From Primula veris (taxonomy: Eukaryota; Streptophyta; Magnoliopsida; Ericales; Primulaceae): a DNA stretch of 64,000 nt. Shown in pieces: positions 56,949-64,000 of this stretch (its first letter is position 1; each line of letters opens with the position of its first letter). Position numbers and translations under genes: made by a program. The DNA lies in the NCBI GenBank assembly GCA_963682055.1, contig OY821744.1, forward strand, positions 31,286,967 to 31,350,966, given 5' to 3'. The notes beneath the pieces are model-generated. The model was not told the origin of the DNA. It did not search any database and was given only the letters and a program-made list of their open reading frames with translations.

Positions 56949-59900
56949 TTATGGGATATCCCATGGCTTGGCCTCGGGGACTGCTACAACCATCCCTTGA
57001 AGCTCCTGTGACAGCACCACCTGGCACCCCAGTCTCGAGTGCTTATTCAGAACCCTATTCCAGAAATAAATAAATATTATCAGAAAATGCTACAGAAATC
57101 ACATAAATACAAACACAGATACACAGAGAGGCCATGAGGGAATAAGACCCTTTGCAATTTTTGAATATAAATTGCCATCTTAAGATTTTAGATTCTTGCC
57201 ATAAAACCATAGTTTGCTTTTCACTTCTTTAATTCGTAACATTTACTTCCCTATTGCGACATGCTCATTATTTCTCTCCCTTTCTTCTCCCTCTTCCCTC
57301 AACCTCTTGCCATAAAACTGTAGTTTGCTTTCCACTTCCTTAATTCGCAACATTTACTTCCCTACTGCAACATGCTCATTATTTATCTCCCTCTCTTCTC
57401 CCTCTTCCCTCTACCTCTTTTCTGAGTTGGCAATAGATTACCATCATAGGCTACTTGGCCTCAAACATCTCACACCTAATCCACTATTCTAAGACTATTT
57501 CTTAGACTAGACGATATCGTCATAAATTAGTATATTCCTCTGTCTACATTTTAATTATACATTATATGCGTGAAACACTCTTCCCTTGTAGTTTCATTCT
57601 TAATGTTCAGGTGCTAACATGTATAATTTGATGGCTTTTTCATGTGATTTGAGACATTTCTGTTGAAAAATTGTTTGGTTAAGATTTGTGTGATCCCCAA
57701 AAATAGGTACATTTGAAGTGTTGTGGGTGTCACATATCATAGTTAAATCTTACTCTCATGATGAAATGCCTCTAAATTGTTACTGAAAAGTGAATTGAAC
57801 CAAGTTTGATTGCCACTATTGACATTTGACCTACATCGTCGCAGCCTTTCAGCTGCATTTGATTCCACCCAATGATCCAATCTTATAATTGCTTAGTTAG
57901 TCTCTAACACAGATAAATGGTAGTAATTGTAACTGTGTCTAATCACAAAAAATGCGAAATAATTACATTATTTTTGTATGTAAAGTCCTGTAACTCTTTC
58001 TTAAGATTTACTACAGTTTCCCCCAAAAATCATGCTGCATCTCTTTAAACAAGATCTACTAATTTGTTCGCTGCTAAAAATTTCTTTTTTGATCTTCACT
58101 CCCATAACTGTTTTTTCCCTCCTGCTCCATTACTTGGCATAAATACCCCTTACAACGACTAGCCAGGTATACAAATGAATGAAATTGTTCATTTCTGTAA
58201 TAAAATTGATCACAGTTAAGTGATTTCTTCTTGTTCTTCTGCTCCATTATTTGACAAAATGTCTCACTCTAGTATTTCGTTGTAAGACACGTGACCCTAT
58301 TAGTATAATTCTTCAGCAAAGTTGGCAATGGCACTAAATTCCCTTGTCCTTCTATTGCAAGTTTTGGATAATTTGTCTTAAGACTGAGCAAATCCCAGTA
58401 GGCTAGTAGCCTAGTACTAACTTCATTCTAATCTTTTCAGAAAATTAGCAATGACACCCAATTGTTACACTACAAGTCTACACTAAATAAACTAAACCAG
58501 AGTATAAACATTAATAACTAATCAAACACAGCTAGAATTTGATATTTCAGAAAGAAAAAAAACAAAGCCAAAGAGTTGTAAAATTAAAGGAAGGCTGTTT
58601 TCTGCAATGTAGTTTTTAGTCCAAAACAAACAAACACACATCCCTATAGACGCTGTTACATTAAATCAAAAAAATGCTAAAACTTGACAGTTCAGTGAAC
58701 TACAGCTAACATACCCAAATTGCCCCAAACTAGGAGGAAATAGGCGAAAACACAATCGAGCTGGAGAAATAATCCCACAATGTGCTTTTGGTTCAAAATT
58801 CTTTCATTTAAAACCCACTACCTAAGTGAATGTCTATAAACAGTGAAATGACCTGTTGTGATAGGCCTGTTTAGACGTTGAAAAAACAATCAAACACAGA
58901 TAAACTAAACCAGTATAAACATTGATAAACTAATGAAAACACAGATAAAACTTGATAGTTCAGAATAATAAAGCGAAAGTTCCCCTAATCCCTGCAAAAG
59001 CGGGAGAAACTAGGTGGTGACACATGGGGCTATAGCCACTATACGGACTCGTAGTCTGTTTTCTGCAATGCAATTAAGTCAGAATCCTTTCAATTAAAAC
59101 CGCTGCCTAGGTGAATATATGCTTCGAGCCTCTTATCACTCTTAATCACCGCCTACCGACTAATTTCCGCTTAGTCTCGCTTTTTAGAACAACTATTCTA
59201 AAAACTGCATATGTACACAGCGAGAGATATTAAACTGTCATGGAAAATCCGTTGAAACATTAAAAATTTCATATAAAAATTCACAGAATAAACATAATAT
59301 GGTTCAGAAAATCAATGCCAAAGTTTCCCTAATCCCCCCAAAACAGGGAGGAACTTAGGGGGATAACACAATGGGGCAATCTATAGTCACTATATGGACA
59401 AAATATCTGTTTTCTGCCATAACCAATTAAAACCTGAAAATTCCTCCTACTAATCCAAAACCATACATCCATACATATGTAGAGAATCGAAACAACTTGT
59501 TTCTGCAACGTAATTTTGCCTACTTTCTTCCAATTAAAACCACCAGTGAACTCTAACTAATCGAGAAGCATACATACATATATACATACGCATTAAGATA
59601 CATACAAACATACATATTTTTTAGTTAATGGTGGGGAAAACCCACTCTATTTTTTATTGATTTTAAAAATAAAAGTGGATGAAAACCCCCACAAAAGACT
59701 ACAATGTCACAAAATAAAAGATACAGGACTTGATCTGAATCAAATGAAAACTTGAAATTGACGCAGCAATTAATTAAGTATGAAAGTGTAAAACCAATTA
59801 AACCTACATAGTTACATACATACATACAAACATATATATATATATATGTATATATACTTTGTTTATGTGTGTGTGTAAAGAGAGAGAGAGAGAGAGATGA

Positions 59901-60330
59901 ATTTGGCTGTGACAAAATGAGGTAATAGCCACTATGTGGACAAATATACATACAAGTGGACAAATATACATACAAGTGGACAAATATACATACAAACATA
60001 CATAGATAATCTGTTTCCTGCAATGTAATTAAGCCCAAGTTCCTCCAATGAAGAACTACTACCTAGCTGAATATTCTTCCAAAGTCCAAACTAATCACAA
60101 ACCATACATACACACATTTACAGAGAGAAATAGAAGCAACCTGTTGCGTGAATTTCGTTTAAGCACATACTCCTTGTCGTACGGCGCAGGAGGAAGCTTC
60201 TGAAGCCACTTCTGAGCGATATTAACCTCACACTCGGCCGAACAAGCATCTATATCCTCTAACCTATGTGAATCTGGGTCAATAATACCCGAATTCTTTA
60301 GGACTTTTAGTAGGGTTTGACCCGACATAC
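56949..60330 (-). CDS. C1-FDX: Complex I ferredoxin-like protein (C1-FDX), 3' part
   Basis: Two exons are visible on the minus strand: 60330-60141 (190 nt) and 57054-56949 (106 nt). The first starts in phase 2 with GT, then reads MSGQTLLKVLKNSGIIDPDS, HRLEDIDACSAECEVNIAQK and EYVLKRNSRN. It ends AG before a GT donor. The second adds RVLNKHSRLGCQVVL, then ELQGMVVAVPEAKPWDIP and a stop. This matches the plant 2Fe-2S ferredoxin-like protein At3g07480 (recalled), identified as a ferredoxin subunit of mitochondrial complex I. The visible Cys residues (CSAEC and LGCQ) do not form a full plant-type ferredoxin cluster motif. The N-terminal mitochondrial exon(s) are not seen and probably lie beyond position 64000. 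The intron between the visible exons is 3.1 kb. Coordinates cover only the visible 3' part. Confidence 0.85.
57199..57420. repeat. Tandem duplication of about 110 bp in the C1-FDX intron
   Basis: Copies at 57199-57308 and 57309-57420 share CATAAAAC, TAGTTTGCTTT, AACATTTACTTCCCTA and ACATGCTCATTATTT. They differ at about ten positions. Confidence 0.9.
58800..59870. repeat. Old, diverged copies of the C1-FDX array subunit
   Basis: Stretches at about 58980-59120 and 59330-59440 contain GGGAG, AACACAATGGGGC, ATAGTCACTATATGGAC and CAATTAAAACC. These are the words that define the subunits further right, but with more change. The array therefore extends, in decayed form, left of the exon-bearing copies. 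Confidence 0.65.
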
Positions 60331-61083
60331 CTAATCTCTCTCTCTTTTGATCGTCCGACTAGTTCGAAATCATACATATACACACACATACATATACAAT
60401 AGGGAGGAACTGAGCAGTAACACAACAGGACTATAGCCACTTTATGAACAATTAAGCTGTTTCTGCCGTTAGTTCAGTCAAAATCTTTCCAATTAAAACC
60501 ACTAAATAAATGAACATTTGTTCCAGCAGGTCAAAAGACATACATACATATATACAATAGGGAGGACCTAAGCGGTAACACAATGGGACTATAGCCACTT
60601 AATGAACAATTAAGCTGTTTATGCCCTTAACTACTCGAAATCCTTCCAATTAAATGAATTTTGTTCCAGCAGGTCAAAATACATACACACATACATACAC
60701 ACATATATATATACACACACACAATAGGGAGGACAAAGTAACATAACGTGGATATCTTATAGCCACTATATGGACAATTTAATCTGTTTCGACCATTAAT
60801 TTTACTCAAAATTCTTCCAATTAAAACCACTAATTAAACGAACAATTGTTCCAGCAGGTAAAAAGACATAGATACATACATATGCATACATGCGTACATA
60901 TACTTATACAATAGGGAGGACCTTGCGGTAACAGAATGGGGCAATAGCCACTGTATGGGCAATTTTATGCGTTTCTACCCTTAATTTTACTCAAATTTCT
61001 TTCAATTAAAACCACTAATTAAATGAAATTTGTTCCAGAAGGTCAAAAAACACACACACATACATACATGCATACATACATAT
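59880..61083. repeat. Higher-order repeat unit A (contains the intact exon)
   Basis: It starts with a GA run and GGCTGTGACAAAATGAGG, then TAATCTGTTTCCTGCAATG, then the intact C1-FDX exon (60141-60330), and then about four subunits of about 150-200 bp. Each subunit has CAATAGGGAGGA, a TATAGCCACT block, CCAATTAAAACCACTA and TTGTTCCAGCAGGTCAAAA. CATA microsatellites separate the subunits. Length about 1.2 kb. Confidence 0.85.
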
Positions 61084-61198
61084 AGAGAGAGAGAGAGAAA
61101 GAGAAATGAGCTTGGCTGTGACAAAAAGAATGTTATGCCACTATATGGACAAATATTCATACATACATAATCTGTTTCCTGCAATGCAAGTAAAAACC

Positions 61199-61407
61199 GA
61201 GGCTGGATTTTTCGACTGCAAAAAATCTGTTTTCACGCCAAAACCGTAAATCCAAATTACAAACCGTAATTCTGATTTACGGTTTACCTTTTTATTTTAT
61301 TTTTCACAAAAGAAAAAGGTAAACCATAATTCTGAATTACAGTTTGTACTTTGGAATTACGGTTTTGGCGTGAAAAAAGATTTTTTGTAGTCGAAAAATA
61401 CAGCCTC
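61199..61407. mobile_element. Foldback MITE, 209 bp, possible hAT type
   Basis: Long inverted arms: the left starts GAGGCTGGATTTTTCGACTG and the right ends as its near-complement. The arms also pair through CACGCCAAAACCGTAA. The flanking sequence TAAAAAC(C) is repeated on both sides, giving a 7-8 bp target duplication. It inserted into repeat unit B. Confidence 0.7.
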
Positions 61408-61465
61408 TTAAAAACCACTACCCTAATCCAAAACCACAAGTTACATACACACACATACATATCAT

Positions 61466-61947
61466 TCTATTATAATAAGCCAACCCAAGTCAAATGAGGC
61501 TGCCCAATTTGCCACTTTTTTCCAAAAATACCCCTACACCTTTATATTAATTACAATAATACCATACTCCCATAAAAATATAAAAAGTAAAAAGTAAAAA
61601 CTAATAAAATTATTTATTCCTTTTTAACAACCAAACATTCTTTTAAAATTCTATTATAATAAGCCAACCCAAGTCAAATGAGGCTGCCCAATTTAGCCAC
61701 TTTTTTCCAAAAATACCCCTACACCTTTATATTAATTACAATAATACCATACTCCCATAAAAATATAAAAAGTAAAAAGTAAAAACTAATAAAACTATTT
61801 ATTCCTTTTTAACAACCAAACATTCTTTTAAATCTTAAACTATGTTTTTTTTTTATTATCCACATATTTATATCATAACTATACTTATTTTCTATATTTT
61901 TATTGCATTACGCGCCGCACACGCAACGCGTGGGGCACGATTACTAG
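61466..61947 (+). mobile_element. Short non-autonomous Helitron with a duplicated 5' half
   Basis: The start TCTATTATAATAAGCC and the 3' end, a GC-rich hairpin (CACGC...GCGTG) followed after about 10 bases by CTAG and a host T, fit Helitron termini. The first 184 bp occurs twice in tandem (61466-61649 and 61650-61833) with almost no differences. There is no helicase. Confidence 0.72.
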
Positions 61948-62075
61948 TATATATATATAGAGAGAGAGAAAACAGAAGCAACCTGTTACAGAAGTAACCT
62001 GTTACAGAAGTTCCGTTTAAGCACATACATATATACATACATAAATACATATATAGAGAGAGAAATAAAATCAAC

Positions 62076-62252
62076 CCGTTGTGCAAATTCCGTTTAAGCA
62101 CATACTCGCAGGCGGAAGCTTCTGAAGCCACTCCTGAGCAATATTAACCTCACACTCTGCCGAACAAGCGTCTATATCCTCTAACCTATGCGAATCTGGG
62201 TCGATCATACCCAAATTCGTTAGGGCTTTCAACAAGGTCTGACCCAACATAC
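62076..62252 (-). pseudogene. Broken duplicate of the C1-FDX exon (copy B)
   Basis: 177 nt against 190 in the intact exon. It reads MLGQTLLKALTNLGMIDPDS and DACSAECEVNIAQEWLQKLP, then a 13-bp deletion shifts the frame. The acceptor TTAG/GT is kept. The donor context has changed from ACAG/GT to ACGG/GT. It lies upstream of the intact exon on the gene strand. Confidence 0.9.
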
Positions 62253-63008
62253 CTAATATCTCTCTCTTTTGACCGCCACTAATCCAAAACCATACATATG
62301 CACACATATATACAACAGGGAGGAACTAAGCGGTAACACAACGGGCAATATAAACACTTTTACGATTTTATCAACAGTTAAGCTGTTTCTGCCGTTAATT
62401 CCGTCTAAATCCTTCCAATTAAAACCACTGATTAAATGGACATTTGTTCCAAGAGGTCAAAAAACATACACACACACACACAATAGAAAGGACGGTAACA
62501 GAATTAGGTTATATCCACTTTATGACCAATTAAGCAGTTTCTGCCATTAATTACGTCAAAATCCTTTTAATTTAAACCACAAACTAATTTAACTTTGTTC
62601 CGGCAGGTCAAAAAAACATACGTACACACACACACACACACACACACAAAAACTAATTTAACTAAATGAACATTTGTTCCAGCAGGTCAAAAGACATATA
62701 CATACATATATACAATAGGAGGAACTAAGCGTAACACAACGAGACTACATTCACTTATGAACAATTAAGCTGCTTCGGCCCCCTTAATTTTTATTCAAGA
62801 TCCTTCCAATTAAAACCACTATTCAAATAAAGATTTGTTCCAGCAGGTCAAAAAGCATACATGCATACATAAATATATACAATAGGGAGGACCTAAGCGC
62901 TACTATAGAGTATAGCCCCTATATGGACAGTTTCATCTATTTTTGCCCTTAATTACTCAAAATCCGTTCAATTTCTAGCAGGTCAAACACACACACACAC
63001 ATATATAT

Positions 63009-63358
63009 AGGGGAATGATATATGGACACCACAAAAAATACCCAAATGGACATTTTTATGCAAAAACGCTCCAAATCAAGATTTGATTAATGCAAATCTC
63101 CATGGTTTGACGACGGGAAGACAAATATGCGTCTTTTTTTTTTTTTCCAAGATGTATAATTGCATGTATTATATTTTTAAATTTTACCTTAATTTCCAAA
63201 ACATGCAATTATACATCTCGAAAAAAAAAACAAGACACATATTTGTCTTCCCATAGTGAAACCGTGGAGATCTGCATTGATCAAATATTGATTTGGAGCG
63301 TTTTTGCATAAAAGTGTCCATTTGGGTGTTTTTTGTGGTGTCTATATATCCTCCCCCA
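63009..63358. mobile_element. Long foldback element, 350 bp, hairpin-forming
   Basis: Two arms of about 145 bp: the left starts GGGGAATGATATATGGACAC and the right ends in its near-complement. Matching blocks include GCAAAAACGCTCCAAATCAA with TTGATTTGGAGCGTTTTTGC, and ATGTATAATTGCATG with CATGCAATTATACAT. The flanks are TA-rich, so a TA duplication is possible. It inserted near the right end of repeat unit B. Confidence 0.8.
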
Positions 63359-63365
63359 TATAAAG

Positions 63366-63799
63366 AGAGAGAGAGAGAATGGAGCTTTGCCGTGACAAAA
63401 TGATGTTATAGCCACTGTATGGACAAATATACATACATACATACATACATACGTAATCTGTTTCCTGCAATGCAACTAAATCCAGATTTTTCCAATTAAA
63501 ATTTAAAGATCACAACCTAACGGAACAATACATACATACATATATATATATACTAAAAGAGAGAGAATGAAATCACATCAACCTGTTACGCGAATTCCGT
63601 TTAAGCACATACTCCTCATCATAAGTCACCGGAGATAACTTAGCGATATTAACCTCACACTCCGCCGAACAAGCGTCTATATCCTCCAACCTGTGGGATC
63701 CGGGTCGAGCATACCCGAATTCGTTAGGGCTTTTAGTTAAGTCTGACTCGTCATGCCTAATATCTCTCTCTTTTGACCGCCTGACTAATCCGGAACCAT

Positions 63800-63835
<36 letters not shown>

Positions 63836-64000
63836 AATAGGGAGGAACTAAGCAGTAAAACAACAGGATTATAGCCACTTAATGAACAATTAAGTTGCTT
63901 CTACGTTAATTCAGTCAAAATCCTTCCAATTAAGACCACTAACCAAATGAACATTTGTTCCAACAGGTCAAAAAACACCAAAAAAAACATATATAGTTAG
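63366..64000. repeat. Higher-order repeat unit C (continues past the window)
   Basis: GA run, TGCCGTGACAAAATGATG, TAATCTGTTTCCTGCAATG, a third exon copy (63583-63756), then the first subunit with CAATAGGGAGGAACTAAGC. It runs off the right edge, so further copies may follow. Confidence 0.8.
63583..63756 (-). pseudogene. Broken duplicate of the C1-FDX exon (copy C)
   Basis: 174 nt. In the exon's reading frame it has a TAA stop soon after MTSQT, a 1-bp deletion before HRLEDIDACSAECEVNIA, and a net loss of 15 bp in the following segment. The 3' part EEYVLKRNSRN and the ACAG/GT donor are kept. It cannot replace the intact exon in frame. Confidence 0.9.

Larger units (their letters stand above)
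61084..63365. repeat. Higher-order repeat unit B (with three later insertions)
   Basis: Same order as unit A: GA run, GGCTGTGACAAAAAG, TCTGTTTCCTGCAATG, an exon copy (62076-62252), then four to five subunits. It is 2.28 kb long because it contains a foldback MITE (61199-61407), a Helitron (61466-61947) and another foldback (63009-63358). Removing these leaves about 1.24 kb, close to unit A. Confidence 0.82.

Noticed and set aside
62076..63756. Exon copies B and C as mutually exclusive alternative exons of C1-FDX
   Set aside because: Copy B has a 13-bp deletion that shifts the frame; copy C has an in-frame stop and further deletions. Neither can replace the intact exon in a functional protein.

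Overview
The window is nuclear DNA of a dicot plant. Genes have many introns with GT..AG borders, intergenic DNA is very AT-rich, the proteins match land-plant families, and about a third of the sequence is plant transposable-element material (Copia, MULE, LINE, Helitron, hAT, Tourist and Stowaway MITEs). I cannot fix the family or genus. All Arabidopsis gene equivalences below are recalled, not searched.

Layout, left to right. 0-8.2 kb: a Tourist-like MITE, a diverged direct repeat, and FRL3, a FRIGIDA-like gene (2176-6107, +, four coding exons). 8.2-12.3 kb: Stowaway MITEs and STR4A, a chloroplast rhodanese-like gene (8894-12228, +, four exons). 13.0-13.7 kb: a decayed pogo/Tigger-like relic. 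14.5-19.3 kb: a complete young Ty1/Copia element with a 5-bp target duplication and one open gag-pol frame. 19.8-21.2 kb: a TIR element filled with an AT-rich minisatellite. 21.6-25.2 kb: a graveyard of gene pieces (GP210-like fragment fused to a repeat protein, a LINE 3' end, and a dead copy of the 3' end of the CRM gene found 21 kb further on). 25.6-30.2 kb: a MEE60-like membrane protein gene whose 3.9-kb intron is an expanded repeat array. 30.9-37.2 kb: a Mutator-like element with 235-bp terminal inverted repeats, dense CGATCGGTCG arrays, a broken transposase and an intact 440-codon passenger ORF. 37.5-41.0 kb: a PRCC-like gene. 42.2-43.2 kb: a minisatellite and an AT-rich foldback. 43.5-45.0 kb: an intronless PPR gene. 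46.5-50.8 kb (-): a chloroplast CRM-domain RNA-binding gene, rebuilt here as four exons and 446 aa. 52.9-53.3 kb (-): an intronless CML3-like EF-hand gene. 56.9 kb to the right edge (-): the 3' part of a mitochondrial complex I ferredoxin-like gene (C1-FDX), with its penultimate exon inside a higher-order tandem repeat that carries two further, broken copies of that exon.

The genes do not form one pathway. Two pairs look like remnants of ancestral gene order: STR4A with the CRM gene (Arabidopsis At3g25480/At3g25440) and CML3 with C1-FDX (At3g07490/At3g07480). The most unusual structures are the exon-bearing higher-order repeat at 59.9-64 kb, the MULE with CpG-dense palindromic arrays, and the repeat-filled MEE60 intron, in which a splice-acceptor-like motif recurs roughly every 100 bp.
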